DNA of 64,000 nt from Echinococcus granulosus (taxonomy: Eukaryota; Platyhelminthes; Cestoda; Cyclophyllidea; Taeniidae). Shown here piece after piece: positions 14,001 to 26,799 of the stretch (positions are counted from its first letter, which is position 1; every line of letters begins with the position of its first letter). A program made the translations under genes and the position numbers. Where the stretch lies: NCBI RefSeq assembly GCF_000524195.1, contig NW_020170475.1, forward strand, positions 71,902-135,901. The letters run 5' to 3'. Below the pieces are notes generated by a model. It worked only from the letters and a program-made list of their open reading frames with translations, was not told the origin of the DNA and did not search any database.

Positions 14001-17000
14001 TGGCGTGTCGTACAACGGAAAAAAGAATTCTTTTTAAGTCTCCCTTTCTGCTAACGCTTGGAGAAATTACTCCGCCTCTGACATATCACAATCTCGGAGA
14101 TTGATGCAATTGAAATTAATCCGATTCCCCATAGGTAGCAGTGCGTTATGTAGTCTCGTAACTGGCTGTTAACTTTCAAAATAGTTTTAAAACGTCTATT
14201 AGTTCGATTCCAAACCAAAACGTCAGCCATGCTGCATAATCCATTTTTAGTTTGTAATGCTTTTCTAATGTCGTTTAAATTTGTCTGAGGTCTAGCGTTC
14301 TTTGCATGGCGTCATTTTGCAACAAAACTGAAGTTTTATTGGTTGTAACGTAGAAGTTTCCTTTGAATTGACCAGAAGCTTGCACATGGTAATTTGCATC
14401 CCAGATTATATTTTTCTACATTTTATATTTTGTGTATCTTCCACTGGCGATTTCTTCTGCTAGTCTTCCGAGATATTCCACACAATTTCGACCGAAATGA
14501 TGTTATTGTTTTAACCTTTCATTCTAATTCCCTGTGGCTCCTCACGGGTAAGGCGAAATTGTTGTGTGCATGGTGTCTAATGTTACCCTTAATATTTGAT
14601 TGCAACATTTTTGTCTGCTTTGTTCATATTTGCGTCTCATGAAACTTAAAATGTATGCCATAGTTTCGGGTTCAGTAGAGCCTTATTGGCAGTTTTTTCA
14701 CATGTAGGTTACAAATTTTTCCCGTAATGTATTTATATTTGATTAAAAATCTTACACTGAAATGGCGTATGAACTTGGATCATGATTGTTGAACGTCATT
14801 ATTTTTATAGCACTACATTTATTAGGGAAAAGTTATTGAATTTCAAGGTGCATTTCGTGTTCTTTTAAATAATTTTGTTTTGAAATGGCTAGCATATCTA
14901 GTATCGGTAATGGTCAACCAAACCAAGTTGAAATTACGGATACATTGATGCCCACAGTGAACTCTCTTTCGTGCACAGGTATCACGATCCCGCGCTGTAA
15001 TACAATATACCGTACCATAAAGCACAACTTTTTATTCGACGTGGTATCGTGGCTTGTTTTAGTACAGTTTTTTAGGCTGGAAGTTGATCTGCACCAGATT
15101 CCTGCTCCAAAGTAACGTTCACGACACTTGTTTTTTCTTAAAAGCGTGGCTCATCATCTATGTTGTTTATTGGATTCGCGACAGGAGGTTTGAAATTTCG
15201 CGCTGAGATACGTTGTGGGCAATCCTCCGGAAAATTATTACAAATTAAGACATCGTTAGCCTCGTATAATCAAGAATTTTAAATCTGATTTAATCATCTA
15301 CCAACCATTTTTTTTTCAAAGTAAACGTAATTTTACCAGCTTCATGCATCTGCACGCTGAAAAGTAGTGTTCAGGAGTTGAAATTGGAATTCTTTTACCG
15401 ATCGGGATTATTGGGTTCTCTCGGACATTTGGGTGGGGGAAAACCTCTCCAGCTGTAAATGGAAGCATATCATGTAACTCCGATTTTATTGCTCTATAGT
15501 ATCAATAAAGTGACCCACCTTTAAACAAATGCTGCCACCACTTTTGTCGAAGAACAGTAGGTCGAATTTGGAGACACCGTTTTTTACTGTTACTACATTA
15601 TCCCCTTATCCAGCATCAAAATTCGTGTTCAAGAGTATCCTTATGCAGCAAATCGGCTTCGGTAGTGCCCCTCGGACCATAGTAGATGGAGGCATTTGTC
15701 CTCTCCCTATCATTTCACTTCAATTCACAATTTCTACTTAAGCTCTCCTCCTAAAAAAACGTAAAATTATCGGAAACCTTCCACAACTTAAAAACTTGTT
15801 GGTGAGCAAATGGCGTATTCTAGAACCCATAAAACAAGCTCAACTCCCGCAAACGTGTCGTTTTGATGTTCCAAAAGTGCGTTAAAGAGGTAAGGGGTAA
15901 AATTGTCACCTTTCAACAAGGGGAAGGAACTTTTCATTACAGTGGCGCGAGTTTTACTAGCAAAATCCTTGTTCGAGGCTTTAAGGTCTTTTTGAACGAA
16001 GTGCCGAATTCGCCGACAACGTTATGGATAATTTTCATAAAACATATTTTGACTAAGCGGTGAATAAGACCTCCCTGAGTTAGTGCTCAAACGAAAAACA
16101 CGTCGACAATATTGTATTTCCTAGTTCAAGTAAACGGATCTAAATCATTCTAACAACGGTGAATTAGTTATATGATTCAAATTTCCGGCTTATCCCAATT
16201 AAAGGTGCAATAGGTAATGGCATTTTATCCAATTAGCACATAAAAATCAGGAAGTCAAATTTCTTTTCTTGAATACTACTAGCAATGAATTGTTCAGAGC
16301 CACCCTGTTAATGCGTTCATTGTTGCACTACTCCTGCAGGCGGGCCACATTTGGCGTGTGCATTAATCAAGTCCGGGTAAACAGATGAATATGTTTACAG
16401 CGTTTCGCTGTCGTAACTTAATTTCACATTGTTTTTTTTAGCGTAATGGACTTGAACACTGTGAAGACTAATGGGAGTGCCTGCAATTATAAGATGTAAA
16501 AATGTAAAATTTCTTTTAAATGGAAAAGGCCTTTTTAAATATTTAAAATATTTGGGTTTTTTGAGCGTGGCCTCTCCTAATATGATGTTGCTTAATTATT
16601 TTTCACTAACTTAAATAGGGATAGAGAGTCTAGTTTGTTCATTGAATGTTTTTGGATAACTTTAAAGCTGTGAGATCCAAGTTTTTTTTTCGTCGTTTTA
16701 CCGATTGTTTAATTTATTTAATTTCCATTTAATAGGTTGAAATTAATCAATCATAATTCATGACTGTCATTTGTCGTGAACCTAGTAATGGTATCTGAAA
16801 TACCGGCCAGTCTCCAGTTAAAGCGAATCTTCTCTTTGCTTTGAGACTTTGCAAGGAGTTATTGAATGCAAAGAATGTCCAATTTTGATATCGTTTCCTC
16901 ATTTCTTAAAGGGGATCCTTTTAAACAAGTTTCCTTTAGTTGATGGTAACTCTTGAAATCAAGTTTTAATCCCATTAATTAGAATAGCCTTTGGCGCTTC

Positions 17001-20000
17001 TCTGTTTTGTCATCTGGGGGATTGATCGTTACTGGGGCAGTGACATGGAACCACTTCGGCTTTGTCTTTGATCTTTTGAATGTCTGTTTACATAGGATGG
17101 CGGTGGGCATTCGTGCACACTACTAACTCTAGAGGTATGTGATTTTATGCTTCGCATTCTAAGTTTTGTCATGAAAACAATATTTTGAAAGAGAGAAAGG
17201 TAGTGGTGGTGATGGCAAAATTATTGTTGCTGGTTTTGTAGGGAAATGTAATTAGATGATACGATGGAAGGCAGTCAAATTGGTACTGCGTGCGAATAAA
17301 TGTCAACTCACATGCGTGCACATAGATGCAGTAGCGCCGCACACCAACGAAGGACACATTTTAGCCTGAGATCAAATCGAATTGACGTGTGTGGAGAGGC
17401 TTACACGCTCCACCCCTCCACCGCCTTTTTGCATGTCAACGGCGCTGAAAACTGGCTAGTTATTCGTCTTCGTTTATTGGACACATCTACTCGCAAACGG
17501 CTTTTGTGTGGTCCAAATAAATTCTAAAGCATCTAATTTTACTTCGGTTCTATATTCAGGCGACTAAAGGGTAATACTTGAAAAACCTCAAATTTTGTTC
17601 CAAACTATTTTTAGATAAGTATTGCGCGTCCAACTTAGAGCTATTATCGGTTATAACATTCATGGACTACTCTGAATGTCAGGAATTTGGACTTTATACT
17701 GCGTAGTGATGAGCACATCGTCAAAGCTCAGTAACAGCCCTTTGATCACTGCGACATGCTGACGCTCATTATTCTCACTTTTTACATGGGACATCATCAA
17801 TGCACACAAATAGTACGATTTGGAATTTGGTTACGAATTGGAATGCTGCAAAACTATTTTACATTTGACGAATGCAAATGTACCTGAAAAGTAACTAAAC
17901 TCTTCGGCTTAGAATGGAGATTCTCAACAACACATCACCCGTTTAATGCCTTCGATAGGAAAAAACACGCTTGAGAGTAAGAATCCCCTAAAAGAATGCA
18001 GACTTCCATTTCTCAGTAGAAAATTCGTTAAGATGTAGTTCGAGGTTGTATTTAAAATAGTCCCTTTTTCTCAGTTTAAAGTGCTAGTACGCTGGATTTT
18101 GCATTTAATTCTTTATTTCTATTTGTTCTAAGATTATAGTCATACTTAACATGTTGAGGCCGGACTTTGGAACTCCACCATAAAAGGTTAACAATTAAAA
18201 CTTAGAACAAGAAATACTTTGCTGCCTCATCGTGGGGTATTCTCTTGCTACTAGTGGGCGACGATTTGGATAGCACTCACTGCTTGAACCGTAACTTTTC
18301 ATGTCAGTGCACAGTGCTTTCCCATTGGTTAGCTGGGTCATTTTCCTCCATATCAGTGGACGATTTTACTATCTTCTATTACTTCTTCCTAACGTTTCTG
18401 GGTTCGAGTTTATACTAATAATTTGTTCGAGTTAGATATGTAACGTTGACGGTCTATTTGAGAAGAACTAGAGTCAAAGCACTTTTTCACTAAATAAAGT
18501 GAATAAGGTAAGGTTTTAGAAACAACTTTCTCGCTATTTTTGTCCGAGCATCGGAGGCAGATGCTTAGGACACTTTATCACTGGTAAGCACCGTTTGCGA
18601 ATGTATGTTGGCAGGCTAAGCGTAACAACCGGTCTAAATAATTAATCACCTCCTTCTGGAAGCATGCCCCATGTACATCATTAACCTGATTGGAAAAAAT
18701 TTGCTTAAAATAAAAATTCTTGGGAATTTTCCACAGTTTTTAAGCATTTTTAATATTTGTAGCACATTATCAGGGTTTAGTTCGTCTTCAAAAATAATTT
18801 TACAAGATTCGAGTCATTATAATTTTTTAATTAGTTTGGTTGTGAAAGTTTATTTTTTTTTCCGCTCTCTCTTCAGCGAGGGTGTGATGCATTTCGAGTT
18901 TTCACCTTAGAGGCGGAAAAAAAGTACTAAGAAGTGTCACTTGATCTGAGATTAATTTGTCAGGTTTGCAAAATGTGCCAGGTTAATTTGGTGTTTAATT
19001 GTCCAATTCTATTACACTTAATGTAGTGGAGGAATGCATAAACCTAATTTGATTTTTACATTGATATTTGGATAAGTATTTAATCCCTTCCACAAGAGAC
19101 TTACACATCGCTATAGGAAAAACATTTTTGAATGCATTAATAGTTTGATAAATGATCCTGGTGTGTATATCTCCGCCGTGATTTGATATTGGTCATTCTG
19201 TTTCCATCACTGGCATAAGAACAAAATTTCCCCAGTATAGCGCTCCGTGGATCATATATTTTTTTTTCACTAATTGTCTGCTTAGTTATCGCGATTATTT
19301 GTCAATCCGTACAGGGAATTATTTTGGAATATTTTTTTATTAATTTATCCTAAATATGCGGATCTTATTTGAAGGAATTTCCTTACGTTATTTAGTTCAG
19401 CTTTAAGTAGCTATGTAGTTGTTTAATCAAAAAACAGACAGACAGGTTGATAATAGAACACCACAAAGAAGTCGGTGTTTTCTTTTGAATGAAGACCTAA
19501 CTCCCTTGTCTTTGCATTTTTTTGCTTTTTCGCAGCTGTGGAAGTTGGCGCAGGGGAAGAGAGAGGAGGTGGAAGGAGATGAGGATGGGGAAGAGGGGGG
19601 GAGTGCTGATTTGCTTAAGTCTGTTGCCACCGCCTACCCAGCCTCGAAGGCGCGTGCTCTGCTTAAGGAGGCCTTCAAAATCCGCCAACTTTCGCGGCGG
19701 CAAGTCGAGGCCGCTGTTCGAAAAGCAGCCAAATTGTGCCAAGGTCTGGTTGGTTGAATTACGTTTCCACCATTATTTGTATGGCTGAATGCGTGCATAA
19801 AGTGCTAATTTTGTAACTGCACTTGAAATCTTTTTCTAAATTTATGCTCAATTCGCAAATTTTAATGATTTAATAAGGAGGGTTATTTTTCAGTTAATAA
19901 TTTTAACTTAAATAACATGCTAACAACTCTGATCTTGCTCTTACTGAACCAATTTGTCACTTCAACTTTTGAAAAGAGGTTAAGTGGCTAAGCATACTTT

Positions 20001-23000
20001 TAAGCTCTGCCCATTGTACGTATTTTCTACTAAACATCCTCAAATGCTACTTGTGCATGCGTCTCTAAATGGTAGGCTCACATATTTTAAAAGCAATTAA
20101 TACAAGTATAAAGTCGTTAACAGAATTCTTCTATTTTGATCACAGAGGGACATCGTTCTACCATGCTAATTTATTACCGTATCAAAGAACAAGGTTTCCC
20201 TGTCGTAAATTAATTCGAGCCTTTAGTGAACACCAGCAGCTGAATTCCTTTTATGTTTGAATATTCGTTTTGGTCGTTTGCTTCAGTCAGTGAAATGTTT
20301 AAAATATTAGTTTGGCCTCTTTTTTTTTCATTTTGACACTGCAGACCAGTTGGGCTGTTTGTGGCAGGTTGTCGGTTGGTCATAAATTGCAATTAGAACT
20401 AAGCTTGCATCTTATACAATTTTATGCTTTATCTTGAATAAGCAGTATAGTTTGACTACCTGCACATTTGAAATCTCGCTATATTTTGCTCAATATTTGG
20501 AATAAAATTATTACTCACTCGGCTTTGTTGTAATACGGGGAATAGGTGAATTGTAAAACCTAAAAAGCGTTTCAAGGTTTTTTACACAGGACTTTTAATG
20601 TCTTGCTTTTACTACGGGCCTTAATTCCAATGTCTCATTTTCTGGGTACCTCCTGTGCCCTCTTTTTGAATTTAGTAGTAAACGTTAACTCCGGAAATGG
20701 GTACAATTACTTCATCCTTTTCCATTAGGTTGCATATTTTCATGCTCCAATAAGCAGTTTTTGCCACTTGGTAGTAAACGGACTAGCCAAAAGACGCTTT
20801 AATATCAAATTTAATTCCTTTGTTTCAGCAAGACATGGAAACGGCGCGTCTACAGGGTAAGCTGGGTGCTCACACTTATTCATCGCTGCTGCTAGCCTTT
20901 GCGCATTGTCTAACGAAATTAACTAACTTTTCGCTTTTGATTAGACCACTCGTGCGGTTAGGTTCTAGATACCTTGTGGTACGTTTCGTGGATCTTTTAT
21001 GAGTTTATAATGGAAAGGACGCTTTTGTTCTTGGTGTTTATTAAAGACGTCTTTTCTGTTTCATCTCATTGTTTTGTTTGTACTTGATGCTTGTGCAGTA
21101 CCTTAAATTGGATTGGTTTTCATTGAAAAATTTCCTCTTGACAATTTATCCATTTGCGTAGCACGACTGTAATATTTCATCTAGCTCACATCCGCATTCC
21201 CATCATCCCTGAAGAGGCTTAAATACCGCATCATGAAAGGAAAAGTCTTGTCACTAATGTGCTTATTTTGGGCTTCAAAAAAAATGGTGATCTTGTAAAG
21301 TTTTGTCAATTTTTTTCTTTTCCTATTTATCAATCATTTGAAAATATGTTCGCAAATTTTTCCTTTTTGGATTGGTCTCATATTCCCGCGGAAAGCACTA
21401 ATTCTGATTGCAAGAAAAGAAGCCGATATCATATAAACTGAAGGTTAGGTTTCATTGCCTTGGGGTCTTTGAAGCTGAAATATGCATGAACCCCAATCCC
21501 ATAAAGTTCCATAACACATTTGAGTAGTATACGCAAGAATGGGACAACAAAGCTCTTAGGAGATCGGATGTAGAGCACTCAAATCAAAAGCCCATGATTT
21601 TGGAATCGGCAAACTCGATGGTAAACAATCCTTCTTTTCCCTTATTGAATCCACTATGGCCAAGTTATTAGAGTGTGGATCGATTCAGGCCCTGATTTTC
21701 CTTTCAAAAATAAATTGGCTCAGCAACTATTATCATAATCTAAACAACGTATATATCTGCAGTTTATTGTCACAAATGTACAGAAGTCGTTGCTTCCCAA
21801 CTGGATATTCAATACCTAACTTGGGCAAAACTGATTCCAGTTATTGTGAGAGGTCGTAAAGCTTTTCAGGGAAAAGTAGGTTAGTTGATGAAATGTCTGT
21901 ATTGTTTCTTATCAATTGGAAACCGCTGCCCGTAATTTTAGTTACTGGTTTCCTTCATTTAATTACCTTCTGCTGAGTGTATTACGATTGGAGGAGATTT
22001 GTGCTGTGATGGTTGGGGCATGGGAAAGAGTAGTGAGTCATTCCTCTTCTTACCTGGATGGATCCTCCCTCTGCTCTGTGTCCCTCGTCCCCCCATTGGC
22101 TACAGCGTGTCTGGAAATGCAGTTTTTACTCTGCAATGGCACCTACCATCGCTGCTGTAGGTCGTCAGTGCTTCAGCCTAGGGCGCGTCTCAGTTGATTG
22201 TTTTATTTCGTTTTCTAAGTAAATTCATTTTTTCTTAATGTTGCAATAACGCTAAAACAACAAACTCACCTTTGATGCAGCCTGTTCAATTTTCACTAGG
22301 TGAAGTTTAAAATAGATCCTGTTTGATATTTCATTTTCCATGCCCATAAATAGATTAATAACTAACCTTTTTTGTCTTTCATACAGACATACTCCGAGTT
22401 TTGAGTTGAAAATCCAGGTTTATTTTTCTCAATATCCTTTTCTAGATGGATATCTCGACAAAGATGGTTTTTTGATCGTGCTACTGATATATTGACAACT
22501 TTATGGAAGGATAAAAGGCAGTGTTAAAGCTTTTTTGTAAGAAAATACTTCTACTGAATTATGACCAATTTTCTTGTACCTTACTTTTGGCTGCGATTGA
22601 ATGCTCCTGGCTGAGTTCATTTTTACCTCTACGCAAAATTCTGACTCAAACCCACTGTTTATCTTGCAACTACGAAATTCATTGAGGTGTGCAGACTCGA
22701 TTCTAAAAGTCAATTTGCGGTTGAACTTTTATTGAAGGAGCTCCTCTACAACTCCCGTATTATTGGTTTTACGCCAATTTCTTTGCGACAGACTTCGTTT
22801 GCGTTTGAAATGCTCCACCTTTCATTAACGACTTGGTGCACGTCCATCATAACCACTACGTCCAATAATCTTTCGTCTAGCACTACATAATCCGATAGGT
22901 GATTCAAAAGTTTTGTTCCCGATTTTCACAGCGTTTTTTTTTGTAATCCAAGCATTTTTACATTCCGAAAGATTGTCTGCAGTATGTTTTTGTCGTATTG

Positions 23001-24096
23001 GTGCTTTTCACATATTTTCACTTCCAAAATCGGATCCTATTTAGTGTAGTAGATTTAAAACATTTAACACCGAATGCACATTCGATTTATAACTGGTAAA
23101 ATTCAAACTTCGTCAAAATTTGAGGTTTTTTTGCCAAAGTCACTTTATCATATCTTCCTACTTTTTAAGGGTTTCGCATTGACTGCTGTTCACGATTGTT
23201 CTTCCTGTGGGTGCTTGAATCATCTCTTGATCTGTTAATCACCTTGACTAATTTGCTAATCTGCCGGTACATATCTTATGACATCGGAATTTTTGCTTGT
23301 CCTCACAGCCTCAAATGGAGGTGTGGATATCGTCGACAGCCTTGTGATGCCGTGCGTACTTCCAGGCCAGCGTACCTTCACTGCGTACAGCCAGGTGAGG
23401 GCGGAGTTCGAGGCGCGTCGATTCGCTGCTGCCGTCACCGCTCCCACCACCACTCCTGGCCATGTCAACGTCTCAAATCTGGCCAGTGCGGCGGAGTTGG
23501 ATTTCCTGATGCAAGCCGTGAGAGACGAAAACATCGCACAATTCTCTTTACCCAAGGTCATCTTCTACACCGAGCGTGACGGTTCCTCCTTGCGCAGCCT
23601 CTACCGCCTCTGCGGTCTCCACGCCGATACAACCGGTCGCCCGCAGACCTTCATCCTCGTTGCTACGGCCTCGAGGGAGGGCCTCTTCGGCGCATTCGTC
23701 ACTCACCGCTGGTCTACTGGGGATCGCGGCTTCTACGGCAGTGGGGAGAGCTTCCTCTTTCGCCTGCGACCCACTCCCGAAGTTGTATACAAGTGGAGGA
23801 TATCTAGTGGCTTGGAGTACTTTCAGCAAGCGACGGAGAGTGCTCTTGAAGTGGGCGGTGGCGTAGGCGGGGGCCCGCCAGGTCTGCGACTGGATGCCGG
23901 ATTGCAGAGCGGGCAGTCAGGACCCAGTCCAACTTTCGGTAGTGAGTGTCTGGTGACCGCGCCGACGGACCGAATCAATGTAGGTCGCTGCAGGAACGAT
24001 CAGGACGATGGCGGCGGTGGCACCGAATACTGCTCTTTTAATGTGGCTGCTGTAGAGGTGCTCGGTTTTGTCTGTTCGAACTCCTTTTTGGCTTAG
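8005..24096 (+). CDS. TBC1D24: TBC1D24-like TBC and TLDc domain protein
   Basis: Exons inferred: 8005-8012, 8253-8475, 13341-13952, 19536-19743, 20833-20856 and 23309-24096. All phases agree and give about 620 residues (human about 560). The N-terminal TBC half shows DEEYIASLPPL, then IRRQLWPFLINRYL, PTYHLNARG near residues 120-127 and VDCFLAEGVKVLFRMG. As in the family, the LNARG segment stands where active TBC RabGAPs carry the arginine-finger motif, so GAP activity is doubtful. The C-terminal TLDc domain (about 430-612) shows LPKVIFYTERDG, LFGAFVTHRWS, FYGSGESFLFRL and a final FNVAAVEVLGF. Family members work in synaptic and endosomal vesicle traffic and oxidative-stress resistance. There is a Lys-rich insert after the TBC core and an acidic stretch at the start of exon 4. 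The first 8-bp coding exon is the least certain part; an alternative start is the ATG at 8089. Large introns hold no other recognised gene. Confidence 0.92.
8476..13340 (+). other. Long intron of the TBC1D24-like gene (4.9 kb)
   Basis: The donor GTACGT follows a phase-0 codon at 8475 and the acceptor is GCAG at 13339-13340. Inside there is AT-rich DNA with only short chance frames. No nested gene or recognised transposon was seen. Confidence 0.75.
13953..19535 (+). other. Long intron of the TBC1D24-like gene (5.6 kb)
   Basis: It starts GTAAGT after the phase-0 end of exon 3 and ends TTTTTCGCAG. The two flanking exons join inside the conserved sequence that closes the TBC domain. A GC-richer patch at about 17300-17520 has an open frame but no recognisable family. 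Nothing else was supported. Confidence 0.75.
20857..23308 (+). other. Long intron of the TBC1D24-like gene (2.45 kb)
   Basis: The donor GTAAGC follows the 24-bp micro-exon and the acceptor is CCTCACAG. The phase (1) is matched on both sides. A GC-richer patch at about 22000-22200 is open in more than one frame, but I could not assign it. Confidence 0.7.
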
Positions 24097-24975
24097 ATTA
24101 ACGATATTTGCTTGCTTGTACGATCCAATGGATGTTCTGCTTCTTTATTTTCTCTCAATCCCTGTGGATTTCCCTTTCCTACAGCTTTGTCTTGAAGAGA
24201 TGTTTGTGTGAGTGTGACTGAGTATACGCGTTTAAATCGAAATTGATCCACTTTAAAAGGTGGGCAGTTTGAGATGACAGATTTGGTTTTTCCGGTAGCG
24301 ACTATCGACAGAGATGGGGCAAGAATTCTCAACTTATTAATCACTTGTCCAAAACCAAAATATTTAGTTTTACGAAGTTTGACAGCCTTTATCATCCTTA
24401 GATCTGAAAGGGAACGGTTTTCAATTCCTGGAAATCAAGCACGGCAGCGATGTAGTTTTAACAGGACAGGAGTCAGGATAAGCACGAACACAAGTACATA
24501 ACATATGGGTGCCGCGAGAAATTGTGTCGGCTAGAGGCCATCTCCAAAGATCTTTGCCGATCAGCGTTAAAGGCAGTAGCGGTAAAGTGTACTGGTAGTC
24601 GTTAGTAGTGTACAATCTACGGGGAACTACGTAGTCAGGGAAGTAGAAATGCTTGACCGCGTGTCAAGCTACTCAGCTTTGGGACGTTAACATTTTGGAC
24701 CAAAATCTGTTTAGGAAAGTTATGAGCTGATACATTTCAAGAGGAATATATTTCTGTAACGGATTCCCTGTTCCTTTCTTCCGCTTTCGATTTCAGTTTC
24801 CTGGGGCGTGAAGATTGGGTAAAGGAGTACATATTATATTCGAGAAGAATGATGGAAGCCATCAGGTTATCGAGGTTTAAAGAGGATCGGGGTATGTCCC
24901 CGCCTTAGAAGCTCATGGCGTCCACCCAGTCACGTGGCTGGAGTAAACTGACCGCTTACCACTTGAAGGGTAGTG
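24097..24975. other. 3' flank of TBC1D24-like gene, no gene seen
   Basis: This runs from the stop codon of the TBC1D24-like gene to the first repeat copy. It probably holds the 3' UTR. There are open frames on both strands, but none with family resemblance. Confidence 0.5.
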
Positions 24976-25168
24976 TAGTACGTTGGTTGTTAAACGCTCG
25001 GTTTTGGTGAGGAGCGACTTCTGACTTAGCCATTGTACCACTCAGGGTGGTCTGGTCTTCGGGCCATACCAGTAGCCCTAGTACTTTCTCTATGCAGAAT
25101 ATATGTATTCTGACCCAGTGTTGTGTTTCCTTTCATCTTCGGGGATGTCTCGGGACGCTACAGTATAG
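24976..25168 (+). repeat. Dispersed ~200-bp repeat, copy 1
   Basis: Aligns by eye along its length with 46864-47066 (same strand) and with the reverse complement of 43500-43700. Shared landmarks in order are a GGTGAGG or GGCGAGG block near the start, a GGCCAT..CCAGTAGCC block, a GCAGAATATA/GCTGAATATA block, and CGGGACGCTACA near the end. It is intergenic, downstream of the TBC1D24-like gene. No protein is encoded and no named element was recognised. Its size fits a short non-autonomous mobile element. Confidence 0.7.
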
Positions 25169-25749
25169 TCAAAAGTGTTTTGCAATACAACTTTGTAAAC
25201 GGGTAGCAGGATTGCGAGTTGAATGAGTCTATAATTCAGCAATGCTAAGTAAAATGGGTTGACGATTTATCGCGATGAGCTCTTTGTATAACTTTGGAAA
25301 TAAACCGGTTTATCTACTAAGACCGAATTTTATTGTCACCGAAGGCAAAGTGATTTTTACCATGCAAGTAGATCTTCCTAAGTTGCATAGTATTCACTTA
25401 AAAGAGGGGATTTACTGAGAAATATTTATGAGCTCATAAAACATTAAACGAGCTTAATGTGGAAGTTATTGAATGAAAATTAGAGCACTATTGCAAGCAG
25501 TTAAAGAAGTGCTTGCCTGACCTCAAAATAAGTACGCATTGATAAATTACACGAAGAGCACTTTGACAATGATTGCTTTTAGCGCCGTGAAAACAAGTGT
25601 TAAACCTGCACAATACAATAGCAAAAAACCTACATGTTAAAAAACAAAAATTGTTCGGGGATATAGAATTACCGTTCATTGCGTTTTTAATTTTCGGCGG
25701 TTAAATAGCTTGTGATATTAGTAGAAACATACACGTAAACAGTATTAAA
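25169..25749. other. Upstream region of TMEM50-like gene
   Basis: AT-rich DNA between repeat copy 1 and the TMEM50-like gene. It includes an AATAAA at 25299-25304 that could serve the upstream gene, though it is far from that gene's stop codon. The promoter of the TMEM50-like gene is presumably here; no motif was identified. Confidence 0.4.
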
Positions 25750-25824
25750 ATGCGCATATGGCTTGTTTCAATGGTCCCGAAATCGTACCTGATACGAATC
25801 TTACGAATTTTTTGTCTCGTCTAA
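25750..25824 (+). promoter_or_regulatory. Upstream ORF overlapping the TMEM50-like start
   Basis: An ATG eight bases upstream of the gene's own ATG, in another frame, opens a 24-codon frame that overlaps the main coding start and ends TAA at 25824. It has A at -3, whereas the main ATG has C at -3 and G at +4. If the mature 5' end includes it, it would reduce translation of the main frame. If the transcript starts or is trans-spliced downstream of it, it has no effect. Confidence 0.35.
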
Positions 25825-26623
25825 CGCGTAGGAATCCCACGCCCATGGTTTCTTATCGGCGGTTCCCCGAAGTTAACATTGATGTTGGTCTTCGAAATAC
25901 AATCGTTGCTGTCTTATCTGGCATTGCATTCGCATGCGGATGGTGGGTTATTATTGATGCCGCTGCATGCTATGGGCCGGAGTCCTTGCCTCATCCAACT
26001 CATGCGATTGGGGCTATCGCTACTGTGGGATTCATACTTCTCAACATCATACCTCAACACGCGGTAAGAATAGCACCTGTTCACAATACTACATTTTAAG
26101 ATATTTAATGACCGCTTCTCAAGCAACTGGTTGTGGAATAGACTGAGTAAATTACAAATTGCTAATAGTCTATATCAGTGGTTCAATGAAATCCACATCT
26201 GCACCAGTATTTGTTAGCAGTGTGTTGATATCTGTGATAGTTTTCCAAAAAGAGTACACTTTGCTCCCTGGGGTGCGTGTAAACAGGTTACTTGTGCAAC
26301 TTTTACTATTGTCGGCAGATGTATTCCAGAATCTAAGTCGCAACTGTTCACGTGTTACTGAGATGCTCAATTTACAATTTTTTATCGCTTGCCAGTTAAC
26401 GAGTGATATTGAGGACCCGAAAGCCTGCACCGTGTTGTTTGTAGGCGTGCTTACTAACTTTGTAACTCTAATCGCTGCCGCATGGGTAATGTTCGCCTCC
26501 TACGTTACCGGCAATATCAAGCCCGTCTGGCCGGGTGTCGCACTCTTCCTGCAGAACCTTCTCATTTTTATTGCCGCTTTCCTCTTCCGCTTCGGACGAT
26601 ACCACGAGTCATTCAGCTTTTGA
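25758..26623 (+). CDS. TMEM50: TMEM50A/B-like four-helix membrane protein
   Basis: Two exons, 25758-26063 and 26396-26623, joined in phase 0 to give 177 residues (human TMEM50A is 157). The first exon has LRNTIVAVLSGIAFACGWW followed by VIIDAA, the family signature at the first membrane segment, then a second helix ending LNIIPQ. The second exon opens after a clean pyrimidine tract and GCCAG. It carries helix three (TVLFVGVLTNF to VMFASYV) and helix four, with WPGVALFLQNLLIF and the terminal FRFGR. These match TMEM50, an endosome/Golgi membrane protein of unclear function. The extra N-terminal 30 or so residues are not conserved. An in-frame acceptor at 26330 is possible, but it would add residues with no counterpart. 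An AATAAA follows at 26794. Confidence 0.95.
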
Positions 26624-26793
26624 TTTTGTCATTCCCGCCCCGTCATCACTCCACATATCTTATTTCCTTCCTTATGCCAATCGACATGGTACTTATACAT
26701 ACATATGTTAAGATGAACCTAACTCGGTAAATTAAGTTAATCAGTTGCCGTCTTCTTATTGGCATCTTCGTCTTGTTCTTAGCTATATACAAA

Positions 26794-26799
26794 AATAAA
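26794..26799 (+). terminator. Polyadenylation signal, TMEM50-like gene
   Basis: AATAAA 171 bp after the stop codon, in the expected orientation; nothing else between them looks coding. Confidence 0.5.

Noticed and set aside
14190..14215. GTTCGATTCC resembling a tRNA B box
   Set aside because: The flanks do not form a T stem and no matching A box or acceptor stem is placed correctly.
17300..17527. 75-codon plus frame in a TBC1D24-like intron
   Set aside because: Phase-0 exons on both sides already join within a conserved block; no family resemblance.
21916..22197. 93-codon frame in the intron before the TLDc exon
   Set aside because: Starts without splice support, no resemblance to TLDc, and flanking exons already join in phase.
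26319..26395. Extended second exon of the TMEM50-like gene from acceptors at 26318 or 26329
   Set aside because: The first is out of phase. The second is in phase but adds residues with no counterpart in TMEM50 and has a weaker tract than the acceptor at 26395.
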